The notes beneath the pieces were generated by a model. It was not told where the DNA came from and did no database searches. It was given only the letters and a program-made list of their open reading frames with translations. From contig JALHQZ010000002.1 in assembly GCA_022841705.1 (NCBI GenBank), forward strand, positions 1,364,001 to 1,428,000: a DNA stretch of 64,000 bases. The letters run 5' to 3'. The translations under genes were made by a program, and so were the position numbers. Below are positions 1 through 7,394 of this stretch, piece by piece (positions within the stretch are counted from its first letter, which is position 1; every line of letters begins with the position of its first letter). Source of the DNA: Pirellulales bacterium (lineage in GTDB: Bacteria; Planctomycetota; Planctomycetia; Pirellulales; Lacipirellulaceae).

Positions 1-302
1 CCGGCAAATGAGTACGACCCGCAAGGGACGACGGGGGGAGGCGCTTGTCGCGCCCTGACGTAACATAGCCATAACACTAGTCCTCCGCAGGAACGCCAGG
101 ACCGCAACGCGTTGTCCCACTGGGACAACCACGTGAAACTTCCTGACTTCCAGCGAGGCTTCGTGCAACGCCACCCCGATCGCAAACGCCCGAGAAAACG
201 GGACCGAATTGCAGATTTTGGCCGCAATGTGACAATGTCAGGGCGTAGCGCGAATAGAGCGTCGCCCTCCCAAACGAAATCCGTGCCCCCATAATCCCTT
301 TC
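1..302. other. Upstream region, no gene recognised
   Basis: No confident gene is seen. The first 63 bases are open in two frames and could be the tail of a gene lying outside the window, but nothing distinguishes them. A perfect 19-bp inverted repeat, GTTGTCCCACTGGGACAAC, lies at 111-129 with a single central base. It is followed at once by CACGTGAAAC, which resembles one half of a parS site. The palindrome has no T-tract, so it is more operator-like than terminator-like. No clear Shine-Dalgarno sequence precedes the ATG at 303. Confidence 0.4.
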
Positions 303-938
303 ATGTCCACCCATCCCGCCAACTTGAACCGCTTCCACCGCGACGAAGTCGGCGCCGCCTACACTTTGTCCTACGTGATGGTCGTGCCGATGTACGCGCT
401 CTTGGTGTGCGTCATCATCGAGTCGGCGCTCTTCTTCACCGCCAAGCTCGGCACCGTGTACGCCGCCTATGCCGCGGCCCGCACGGCCAGCGTGTGGTCG
501 AGCGCCACCACCTGGGACAAAGCCCAGGCCCGCGCGCAATCGGCGGCCGTCAAGACGATGGTCCCGTTCGCCAGCGGCACGCAGTCGCTCTCCACGCCGA
601 GCGCCGCTTCGGTTGATGCCATCAAGTACCTCGGCGCCTACAAGAAGTACGCCAAGAACCCCGTGAACGAAAAATATCTGCTCGCCAAGTACGGTTACGC
701 CAAGCAAAGCGTGAAGGTCGATCTCGGCGGTCCCCCCGCGAGTTGGGACGCCGACATCAAGGCCCGCGTCACCTACGAATTCCCCTGCAACATCCCGGGC
801 GTTGGCCGGCTCTTCGGCCGCCGCAACGCGCTCGGGCGCTTCGTGGTGCCAATTGTCACCGAAGTTTCGCTCGCCAATGAAGGTCCCCAAAACGACCGCA
901 AAACGCTGGGAATCGGGTACGGGACGGTGCTAGATTAG
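303..938 (+). CDS. TadE-like pilus assembly protein
   Basis: The 211-residue protein has a short basic N-terminus followed by one hydrophobic segment at about residues 19-48 and a soluble, presumably extracytoplasmic remainder. This is the architecture of TadE/TadF-type minor pseudopilins of the Tad/Flp pilus. In that family the N-terminal helix anchors the protein in the inner membrane and joins pilus assembly. It starts a run of + strand genes with TadG-, CpaB- and CpaF-like products, which supports the assignment. The start is the first ATG of the frame. No good ribosome binding site is visible. Family placement is by architecture and context rather than by a diagnostic motif. Confidence 0.7.
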   Translation: MSTHPANLNRFHRDEVGAAYTLSYVMVVPMYALLVCVIIESALFFTAKLGTVYAAYAAARTASVWSSATTWDKAQARAQSAAVKTMVPFASGTQSLSTPSAASVDAIKYLGAYKKYAKNPVNEKYLLAKYGYAKQSVKVDLGGPPASWDADIKARVTYEFPCNIPGVGRLFGRRNALGRFVVPIVTEVSLANEGPQNDRKTLGIGYGTVLD

Positions 939-970
939 CTCCCGTAACGATTGTTGTTGATCGCGTAGGA

Positions 971-1060
971 GAGGGGTCGAAAGGTTGAAGCGTAATTCGC
1001 CTCACAGCCAACCTTCACCTTTCGACCATTTCACCCTTCGACCTTTCGACCCCCTCCCGA
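971..1060. repeat. Short-word inverted repeat before the TadG-like gene
   Basis: The arm GGGGTCGAAAGGT (973-985) is the reverse complement of ACCTTTCGACCCC (1041-1053). The right half is a degenerate tandem of TTCGACC/TTCACCC words with a step of 7-9 bp and runs up to the ATG at 1063. This is one of many such arrays in the window. It argues that the in-frame TTG at 985 is not the true start of the next gene. Confidence 0.6.
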
Positions 1061-1062
1061 CG

Positions 1063-3216
1063 ATGTCGCCACGCCACCCCAACCTGACTCGCCTCCGTCG
1101 TGGCCAACTCTCGCTCGTCACCTGCATCGTGGTGCTCGGCATGGTGGTGCTTTTGGGCTTCGTCGGCAATGCCGGCCACATCGTTTCGCTGAAAGTCGGC
1201 ACGCAGAACGCGGCCGACGCGATCGCCTTTTCGAACGCCCAGTGGCAGGCCCGCGGCATGAACGCCATCACGGCCACCAACCATTTGCTGGGTGAAGCGA
1301 CCGCGCTGGTGACCATTATCGAAGGCCTCGGCGGTCCCGAGGTGGATGTGCGCATCGAAGACTACCCCGCCCAAAGCGAAGCGGTCGACAAGATCAATCA
1401 GCAGCTTGTGAAGACGGCCCCGATCCGCGGCCTGCCCGTCTACGGCGTGGTGCCGCCGCTCACTCAAGCCGACCAAAAATTCCTCGACTTCCTCGCGAAG
1501 TTCGTCTCGCCCACCGATAAGCAAAAGGCCAAGCACAAAGCGTTCGCCACCATCTACGACGCCAAGCTCACGCTCAAGCGCGACATGACCCTGCGGCTCA
1601 CGGTCAAAACGGTCGCCAACCTCGGCTTCTTCGTCCCGCCGCCGTGGGGCTACATCTCCGCCGGCATCGCGTGGGCCGCCCACCTGCACTCGACGGTCGA
1701 ACTCGTGAAACTCGGCAAGGAGTGGTTCATTCTGGAAGGCCTGGAAATCGTCGCCCGCGCCGCGAAACCGCTGAAGGTCGATGCCATCGAAAAGCAGCTC
1801 ATTCCCGCCCTTGCAGCGCATGGCGATTTTATTGCGGGAAGAAAGCCGGGAGCTACCGGCGAAAGCAAAATCCCCGGCATCGTGAATGTCGCGCTTGGCG
1901 ATAACCTCACACATCTTGGCGAAAGCTACAAGGTGACCGCCGCCACCTTCCCCCGCGCCAACACCTATCGTCTGCCGATTGAACCCGAGCCCGCCTCCAG
2001 CACCACCGGCAGCATCGACGAACCCGAGTGGGGCAACGACATTCCCGCCCCGCCGAAAATGGATAGCTCCTTCGACGATATGAAGGACGATCTCAACGAG
2101 CGCAAGCAAAAAGCCATCCGCCGCATCGCAGCCTTGCAGAAAGACCTCCGCGATCTCGACACCCAAGAAGCGGACCTCAACAAGCGCCTTGCCGAAGACA
2201 AGGACCTCACCGCCGAGGACCGCCAAGCGATCAACGATGAAAAGGCCAGCATCGGCAAAACCCGCCAAGACAAACAGGCCACTCTCGTCAAAGCGAAAGA
2301 AGACCTCGCACGGATGGAGAAAGAAGAGCGCGATATGGACGAAACGATGAAGAACATCTCCGCCCTGCCGAACACTTCTGGAAACTTGAGCGTGCAGCAT
2401 CTGCCCAAGCAGTTCCTCAACCAAGCCGAACAGCGCTACAGCCAATGGACCCGCGCCACACATCCTTATATCGATGCGTTCCGGGCGCCGATCCTCGGCA
2501 TGTTCCGCGACCAACTCGAAAAGTCCGAGGCGGCCGACCACTACATCAAGTGGACCAACCGCTACGCGCTCGTGAACGTCTGGAAGTTCCGCACCGGTTT
2601 TCGCTTCAAGAAGCAAAGCGAAAAGAGCGGCACGTGGGCGAAAGACCCCAGCGCGAAACAACTCGCTATGTATGTGATGAAGGACTCGTACGCCAAGAGC
2701 GGCCTCCGCCGCGACCGCAAAGGGCACGAACCTTGGACTCTCTCGACCGGCGCCGCCAAGCGCGAGGCGGAGAAGATGTTCACCAGCATCGGCATGGCCC
2801 ACCGCAAGATCGAACCGCTCTTCTCACCGTCGCTCTACCCCGTGGCCAGCGACGACGGCATGACCACCTTCGCCCAAGCGATCTACTACAACGGCAACGA
2901 ACAACAACCCGCCCCCATCGGCGCCAAACAACCGCTGCAAGCCAAACTCGGCTGGGACACATTGAACTGGGACCCCACCGCCGCCACCCCCGAATGGGGC
3001 AGCCCCCCGAGTGAAACGGGCGCCAAATGGCCGTGGGAAATCTTCGATGGCGCCCAAGACGCCGGCACGGCGAAAGTGAAACTCAACTGGCAAGCCAAGC
3101 TGATGCCGGTGACGAAGACCCGCCTGCAAGCCGCCGCCGCGGATCAACTGCTGGGTGAAATGCGAAACAATTTGGGTTTGTCGGCGGTGCTGTATGACGG
3201 CATGGTGACGCACTAA
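1063..3216 (+). CDS. TadG-like Flp pilus assembly protein, large, with coiled coil
   Basis: This 717-residue protein opens with a basic stretch and one membrane helix (about residues 15-38). An NAGHIVSLKVGTQNAADA segment follows, matching the TadG/TadE-like (Tad) domain found after the anchor of Flp pilus assembly proteins. Residues about 335-435 are strongly charged and heptad-like (KQKAIRRIAALQKDL, DLNKRLAEDKD), so a long coiled coil is expected. The C-terminal 280 residues are not recognised. The frame is open back to a TTG at 985, but that stretch is repeat DNA, so the ATG at 1063 is preferred. It lies between a TadE-like gene and other Tad genes on the same strand. Its likely role is a membrane-anchored pilus or envelope structural protein, inferred from family and context. 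Confidence 0.65.
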   Translation: MSPRHPNLTRLRRGQLSLVTCIVVLGMVVLLGFVGNAGHIVSLKVGTQNAADAIAFSNAQWQARGMNAITATNHLLGEATALVTIIEGLGGPEVDVRIEDYPAQSEAVDKINQQLVKTAPIRGLPVYGVVPPLTQADQKFLDFLAKFVSPTDKQKAKHKAFATIYDAKLTLKRDMTLRLTVKTVANLGFFVPPPWGYISAGIAWAAHLHSTVELVKLGKEWFILEGLEIVARAAKPLKVDAIEKQLIPALAAHGDFIAGRKPGATGESKIPGIVNVALGDNLTHLGESYKVTAATFPRANTYRLPIEPEPASSTTGSIDEPEWGNDIPAPPKMDSSFDDMKDDLNERKQKAIRRIAALQKDLRDLDTQEADLNKRLAEDKDLTAEDRQAINDEKASIGKTRQDKQATLVKAKEDLARMEKEERDMDETMKNISALPNTSGNLSVQHLPKQFLNQAEQRYSQWTRATHPYIDAFRAPILGMFRDQLEKSEAADHYIKWTNRYALVNVWKFRTGFRFKKQSEKSGTWAKDPSAKQLAMYVMKDSYAKSGLRRDRKGHEPWTLSTGAAKREAEKMFTSIGMAHRKIEPLFSPSLYPVASDDGMTTFAQAIYYNGNEQQPAPIGAKQPLQAKLGWDTLNWDPTAATPEWGSPPSETGAKWPWEIFDGAQDAGTAKVKLNWQAKLMPVTKTRLQAAAADQLLGEMRNNLGLSAVLYDGMVTH

Positions 3217-3218
3217 CG

Positions 3219-3246
3219 CACTCCCCCGAAGTCTGTCGAGGGAGTG
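3219..3246. terminator. Stem-loop between convergent genes
   Basis: CACTCCC at 3219-3225 pairs with GGGAGTG at 3240-3246 across a 14-base loop. It sits in the 39-bp gap between the convergent TadG-like and acyltransferase genes. There is no T-tract, so intrinsic termination is uncertain and it may only be a processing or barrier hairpin. Confidence 0.35.
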
Positions 3247-3255
3247 AGAGCATCG

Positions 3256-4365
3256 CTAAAAATTCCGCTTCAACCGTAAAAACGGCTCTTCTAGCACATG
3301 AAACGAAACCACCGCCAGCCCTGCGGTGAGCGCACACATGAGCGCCACATACCCCATCGCGCTTCCATGCACTCCTAACCCCGCGAGTTGCGGCATCACC
3401 AGCGCGCTCGGCAGCAGAATCGCCAGCGGCAACTGCACCACATACATTCCATAGCTGTACTTGCCGAGCCACATGAAGAGTGGCAGCCGCATCAACCGGC
3501 TCATGAGCGACGCCGCGCTGCCGGTCACAATCAGCCCCAACAGAATCGTCCAAATCGCGGGGCACACGCTGCTCGGAATGGTCAGCCACCGTTTCCCGGT
3601 CAAGGCGAAGAACACCGCCGTCACAAGCAACACCGGCAGCGTCAACTTCGCGAAGCGCCGCAGCGATTCCGCCTGCAGCCCCTGCTGCAAGGCCACCGCC
3701 AGCAGCGCCCCAAACGCAATCGAATCGGCGCGAAATAGCGTGCAGACATCCACCGCCACATCGCATGCCGGCATCGTCGCCGCGACGACGCGCGCTGCCC
3801 CCACGACCGCAATCAATCCAACGCACAATCGCAACAAGGCCCGGGGCGAAAGCACAAACACCACCAGCGGCCACACCAAGTAAAAATGCTCTTCAACACA
3901 CAGCGACCAGAAGTGATCCAGCGGCCCGAAGCACCACTCATTCACCCATGACATCCGCAGGTTAGACGTGTACGTCCACAAGTAAATCTGCTGCTCCCGC
4001 GCGCGATCGAACATTGAACTCCCCGTGAGCCACGGCAGCACCACGAGCGCGATTCCGAGCGCCGCGAAGTATAGCGGAAAAATCCGCAGCGCCCGCCGCA
4101 TCATAAAGTTGCGAAAGTAGTGCGCTTCACCTCGCGTGCGCAGCAGAATCCCCGTGATCAAAAAGCCGGAGAGCACAAAGAACAAATCGACCCCGCGCTC
4201 CCCAATCGGCGCGAGCCGACGGAGAGTCGCCAAGTACGGATCGCTCTGCGGACCGAGCGCTGAAATAAAACGGTACAGCGTGACCATCAGCACCGCTGTC
4301 CCACGCACCCCGTCCAGCTCCGGACAGTGCCGCCCCAACATCCACGCGGGCGCCGACAAGTTCAT
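3256..4365 (-). CDS. Acyltransferase family 3 membrane protein
   Basis: This is a multi-pass membrane protein of about 369 residues. The early segment CPELDGVRG, then GVDLFFVLSGFLITG, the basic RRALRIFPLY and HFWSLCVEEHFYLVWP are the hallmarks of acyltransferase family 3 (OafB/NodX/ExoZ type). That family O-acylates surface polysaccharides or other envelope glycans using acyl donors from the cytoplasm. The frame is open for 64 more codons upstream, but those residues do not resemble the family. The ATG at 4365 has AAGG about 10 bases before it, and 4386 is an alternative start. It is convergent with the Tad genes on its left and divergent from the next TadE-like gene, so it interrupts the pilus locus. 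The substrate cannot be read from sequence. Confidence 0.85.
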   Translation of the reverse strand: MNLSAPAWMLGRHCPELDGVRGTAVLMVTLYRFISALGPQSDPYLATLRRLAPIGERGVDLFFVLSGFLITGILLRTRGEAHYFRNFMMRRALRIFPLYFAALGIALVVLPWLTGSSMFDRAREQQIYLWTYTSNLRMSWVNEWCFGPLDHFWSLCVEEHFYLVWPLVVFVLSPRALLRLCVGLIAVVGAARVVAATMPACDVAVDVCTLFRADSIAFGALLAVALQQGLQAESLRRFAKLTLPVLLVTAVFFALTGKRWLTIPSSVCPAIWTILLGLIVTGSAASLMSRLMRLPLFMWLGKYSYGMYVVQLPLAILLPSALVMPQLAGLGVHGSAMGYVALMCALTAGLAVVSFHVLEEPFLRLKRNF

Positions 4366-4560
4366 ACTCTTATTACCTTGCGTCATGCAGTTGCGTCGCC
4401 GACTCGCTGGGACCGATGAGAAAAACGGACCCACAAGTTTACGCTTGGTTTCCGGCAATCGTGGGACGGTCGAAACGCCGAGAATCAGCGGGCGATTCGC
4501 GTTGTAACGAATATGCGGGGCGAGAACTTCTATCGACGGACTTCTTGTCAAGCTCACAAC

Positions 4561-4653
4561 GTAGCCACCCGCCTGGAGAGGGGTTTGTCAAGGGACTTCT
4601 GTGGCCACCGCCAATTTGTGATGTGCCCGCCGCGAATTGTTCCACTTAGAACA
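4561..4653 (+). repeat. 93-bp repeat ending in a decayed parS-like site (copy A)
   Basis: These 93 bases align without gaps, at roughly 80% identity by eye, to the reverse complement of 44321-44413. Shared blocks include GTAGCCACCC, GGGTTTGTCAAG, GTGCCCGCCG and AATTGTT. Its last 16 bases, TGTTCCACTTAGAACA (4638-4653), match TGTTCCACGTGGAACA at 14 of 16 positions. Inside it a TTGTCAAG-to-GTAGCCACC unit occurs twice if one includes the stretch just upstream from about 4546. Confidence 0.75.
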
Positions 4654-4698
4654 TTTTTCGCTTAGCCGCGACGCGATAGCGGAGCGCGTTTGTTTGTC

Positions 4699-4736
4699 CC
4701 GCCGTTGATTGTTCCACGTGGAACAATCAACGGCGG
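4699..4736. promoter_or_regulatory. parS-like 38-bp palindrome
   Basis: Positions 4699-4717 are the exact reverse complement of 4718-4736, giving a perfect 38-bp palindrome. Its core TGTTCCACGTGGAACA (4710-4725) fits the centromere-like parS family bound by the chromosome-partitioning protein ParB (general form TGTTNCACGTGAAACA, with symmetric variants). The flanking CCGCCGT and ACGGCGG are shared with the site at 44310-44347. There is no T-tract. It lies in the divergent gap between the acyltransferase and TadE-like genes, so it could also be an operator. The parS reading is supported by the second copy. Confidence 0.7.
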
Positions 4737-4799
4737 ACTCCCTGTAACACCCCGCCAACTCCCGCGTAAGAGCAATCGACCCCCAATTCCGCTCCAACC

Positions 4800-5642
4800 A
4801 TGCCCAAAACCAGCCAAACCCGCCGCGGAATCGCCACGCTGGAGTTCGCGATTTCGCTCCCCGTGCTGCTCACGCTGATGGTGGGGATGACTTGGCTCGG
4901 CTTTTCCGTCATCAGCCAAACCGAAGTGAACATCCAGGCCCGGCAAAAGGCGTGGAAGCGGCGGTTTGAAGATGCGGCGAAAAAGCCGCTCGTCTTCACT
5001 GCCACTCCGCTGTACGACAATAATGCCGACTACATCATCGAACGGGCCGAGAAAAAGGTAGCGGTGAGTCCGATCTTCGACTCGCTTCCTGGCGCCAATG
5101 GCGCCCACATGATCTTGGCCGGCAGTTGGGACCATCGGGCCATGCCGATGAATGAACCGCCGAACATGAAGCTGCACATGGTTGCCGTCGCCAACGCCAA
5201 GACGGCCGGCTTTCAAACCACGCTCGGCAATCTCGATAACCTGGTCAATCAATTTCAAAACTCCGCCGGCGATATCCTGGCCGAACAACTCGGCCTCGGC
5301 AACCAACTCGACAGCCTCGCCGACGGCGCCTCATCCGGCAGCGAAGCGGCGCAAGACCAAAGCGAACGCGATCGCCAAGCTCGCAAGCAAGAATTGCAGC
5401 AACAGAAGCAACAGCTTACGACTGAACTGCAAGCGACCGACAAACAGATCAACGATCTCCGCGCCGAATACCTCAGAAAACTCGCCGAGGAAGAAAAAGA
5501 ACTCGACCCCGAGAAGAAGAAACTGATCGAGAAAGAACGTGACCGCATCAGTCAGAACATCGATCTCCACAAAGGCAAACGAACCCGGTTGGAGAACGAA
5601 TTGCGTGATGTGAATACGGAACTCGATGGACTGGAGGATTAA
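4800..5642 (+). CDS. TadE-like protein with long C-terminal coiled coil
   Basis: This 280-residue protein begins with a short basic segment, then GIATLEFAISLPVLLTLMVGM, the typical TadE/TadG anchor with an acidic residue just before the hydrophobic helix (about residues 11-38). The middle part is presumably extracytoplasmic. From about residue 183 to the end the chain is almost continuous charged heptads rich in Glu, Lys and Gln (QARKQELQQQKQQLTTEL), predicting a long coiled coil. Such a tail is not usual for TadE and mirrors the coiled coil in the larger TadG-like protein, so the two may interact. The ATG follows the parS-like palindrome by 63 bases. No clear ribosome binding site is seen. 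Confidence 0.7.
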   Translation: MPKTSQTRRGIATLEFAISLPVLLTLMVGMTWLGFSVISQTEVNIQARQKAWKRRFEDAAKKPLVFTATPLYDNNADYIIERAEKKVAVSPIFDSLPGANGAHMILAGSWDHRAMPMNEPPNMKLHMVAVANAKTAGFQTTLGNLDNLVNQFQNSAGDILAEQLGLGNQLDSLADGASSGSEAAQDQSERDRQARKQELQQQKQQLTTELQATDKQINDLRAEYLRKLAEEEKELDPEKKKLIEKERDRISQNIDLHKGKRTRLENELRDVNTELDGLED

Positions 5643-5700
5643 AGTCGGGAGTCGGGAGGAAGCATTACAACTTCGCCACTAACAGCCAATAGCCAACAGA
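5641..5700. repeat. Heptamer-type short repeats in spacer
   Basis: Two short arrays with a 7-bp step occupy the spacer. One is AGTCGGG twice near 5643-5658 (G-rich, after the stop codon). The other is ACAGCCA ATAGCCA at 5682-5695 (C-rich, before the ATG at 5702). They are not complementary to each other, but they keep the G-rich-then-C-rich order seen elsewhere. Confidence 0.5.
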
Positions 5701-5701
5701 C

Positions 5702-6490
5702 ATGTTTACCACCCAACGCCAAAATCGTCGCGACCTGATCCGCGATCTCACAATGCTCGTGCTGCTCAGTGCGATTGCGATCTTCGCGTCGGGTTGTGGG
5801 ACCGCTAAGCCGCAAGCGGCGAAGAGCGAAGTATCAATTGACTCAACGCTGCCGATGCTAAACCCGCATGGTTCATGGCAGTTGAGTGGTGGCGCCACGG
5901 GCTTTCGGCAAGTGCTGTTGAATGAGAATGAACTACATTCACGCTTCACTGAACTCGCAACGCAAACGCAACCACTCGCGAATTCCGAACTTGCCGCGTC
6001 GGCGGAGAAGCTGATCGCACTAGCGACTCTTTCACTCGTCACACCTAAGCGGGTTGGCGAGTGCGATGTCTATCTGCTCGAGCGCGGCAAGACGAGAACG
6101 CAAGTCGTCGTGAATGGTGAGCAGCTTGTATCACTAGCCATCGCGACTTCAACGGCGAAAGGCGACTGGCGATTGTTCGAACTCACAAGCCAGTCGAATG
6201 ACGCGGATTCCATCCACCTCCTGCCACTTCCACCGGTCGCGCAGCGATCGGCCGGACGATATTCCGACGATGGCCAACTGCTGATGGAGCTTGTTTCCGT
6301 CGAGACTTCCCGCAGCGAATTACTTTCGAGTTGGCGGCAAGCCGGCTGGAAGATTCGCTCGGCCGGCGTTGGCGGGCCCGAAACTTTCAGTTATCTCTGT
6401 GCTCGCGGCGCCGAAGTTGTGTACGCTTATAGTGCCGATGAGTCCGCCGAACTTTCCGGATTGGTGCTCACCCGCAGCGTCTCGAACTAA
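5702..6490 (+). CDS. Putative lipoprotein in the Tad locus
   Basis: This 262-residue protein has a basic N-terminus, a hydrophobic signal segment (LTMLVLLSAIAIFASG) and a lipobox-like FASGC with the lipidation cysteine at residue 32. It is therefore probably an exported lipoprotein. The remaining sequence matches no family I recognise. Tad loci often encode a small lipoprotein (TadD or the like), but TPR repeats are not evident, so equivalence is not claimed. The position between TadE-like and CpaB-like genes suggests a role in envelope assembly of the pilus. Confidence 0.6.
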   Translation: MFTTQRQNRRDLIRDLTMLVLLSAIAIFASGCGTAKPQAAKSEVSIDSTLPMLNPHGSWQLSGGATGFRQVLLNENELHSRFTELATQTQPLANSELAASAEKLIALATLSLVTPKRVGECDVYLLERGKTRTQVVVNGEQLVSLAIATSTAKGDWRLFELTSQSNDADSIHLLPLPPVAQRSAGRYSDDGQLLMELVSVETSRSELLSSWRQAGWKIRSAGVGGPETFSYLCARGAEVVYAYSADESAELSGLVLTRSVSN

Positions 6491-6565
6491 GCCGCTCGTA
6501 CAGTAACACTTGCACTTTGGCGCCGTATCAGCAGCAATTCTTCCTCACGCTGACCAAAACCCATC

Positions 6566-7255
6566 ATGTCGCACCTCGCCAAACTCTCGCTCGCCGTTGG
6601 GCTCGCCATTGCTGCGGCCGTGCTGAACGCCATGTGGCTCAGTTCGCAGAACACGCCGCCGCTGTTCGTCGCCGCGAAGACCGAACTGCCGGCCGGGACG
6701 GTGATTGAAGACGCCCACCTCGTCGCGATTCCCGTTCCTGGCAAGCTCGAAACACTCCGCACGGCGCTCGTGCCGTACACGCAACGTGCGATTCTGTTCG
6801 GCGTCGCCGCGAGTCGTACTTATGCGAAAGGCGACATGATCTTTCAGCGCGATCTTCAACAACCGACCAGCCTCTCCAAGTTCGAAGTCCTCGGCCCCTT
6901 CAAACTCATCAGCGTTGGTGAGAACTTCAAACGCGCGGATGATGCCGAAGGCGAAGCTCGGCTCGACACCAGCGGCAACAACGTCACCATCGCGGTGAGT
7001 GCGAACTTCGATGAGCAAACTCGTCGGCTGCTGGAGATTGTTGATCCGCAGCGTAAAGAAGCGAAGGCCAAGAATCCCGAACGCATTATCGCGGTGCAAG
7101 TCGTCCCCGCCGCCGAACAACAGAAGGCCGCCAAACCGCCAAGCGGCGACGTGGTGTATCAAACCATCGCGCTCGATGGAATTGAAAACGTCCCGCAGGT
7201 GCTTTTGGCCGGCGACGTGATTCGTTTCGTCGTCCCGGCGGAGGAAGCGTTGTAA
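6566..7255 (+). CDS. CpaB/RcpC-like SAF-domain pilus assembly protein
   Basis: This 229-residue protein has an N-terminal membrane helix (about residues 5-25). It is followed by PPLFVAAKTELPAGTVIEDAH, a typical start of a SAF/CpaB domain (about 33-100) as found in Flp pilus protein CpaB/RcpC. Those proteins sit in the periplasm and link the secretin to the inner-membrane machinery. The C-terminal part repeats a similar fold pattern (ERIIAVQVVP, VLLAGDVIRFVVP), consistent with the second half of CpaB. It lies directly upstream of the FHA-CpaF ATPase gene, a normal Tad order. No secretin gene (CpaC) is in the window. Confidence 0.75.
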   Translation: MSHLAKLSLAVGLAIAAAVLNAMWLSSQNTPPLFVAAKTELPAGTVIEDAHLVAIPVPGKLETLRTALVPYTQRAILFGVAASRTYAKGDMIFQRDLQQPTSLSKFEVLGPFKLISVGENFKRADDAEGEARLDTSGNNVTIAVSANFDEQTRRLLEIVDPQRKEAKAKNPERIIAVQVVPAAEQQKAAKPPSGDVVYQTIALDGIENVPQVLLAGDVIRFVVPAEEAL

Positions 7256-7393
7256 AGGGAAGCAGACAGAGGGCAGCAGACAGCAGGCAGGGAATAATTA
7301 TCCGCGTTCCGGCCGCAAGTTCCACTATACCAAATCAACCCACACATCATCCACAATTCCACTGCCTGCTGCCCTCTGCCTACTGCCTGCTCT
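7256..7393. repeat. Inverted heptamer arrays between CpaB-like and CpaF-like genes
   Basis: The left array (7261-7290) steps by 7 bp through AGCAGAC AGAGGGC words directly after the CpaB-like stop codon. The right array (7361-7393) runs through ACTGCCT GCTGCCC words and ends two bases before the ATG at 7395. The arms are broadly reverse-complementary, about 70 bases apart, and could fold the spacer into a long hairpin. The C-rich arm replaces any Shine-Dalgarno sequence. Confidence 0.75.
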
Positions 7394-7394
7394 T

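Noticed and set aside
1..63. Tail of an upstream gene
   Set aside because: Two frames are open to the window edge and end at 58 or 63; neither shows recognisable residues, so no call is made.
985..1062. TTG start of the TadG-like protein at 985
   Set aside because: The extra 26 codons are made of spacer repeats complementary to each other; the family-like sequence begins at the ATG 1063.
1015..2802. Long - strand open frame of about 595 codons opposite the TadG-like gene
   Set aside because: It mirrors the codon pattern of the + strand gene in GC-rich DNA, has no recognisable motif and no promoter or neighbours on that strand.
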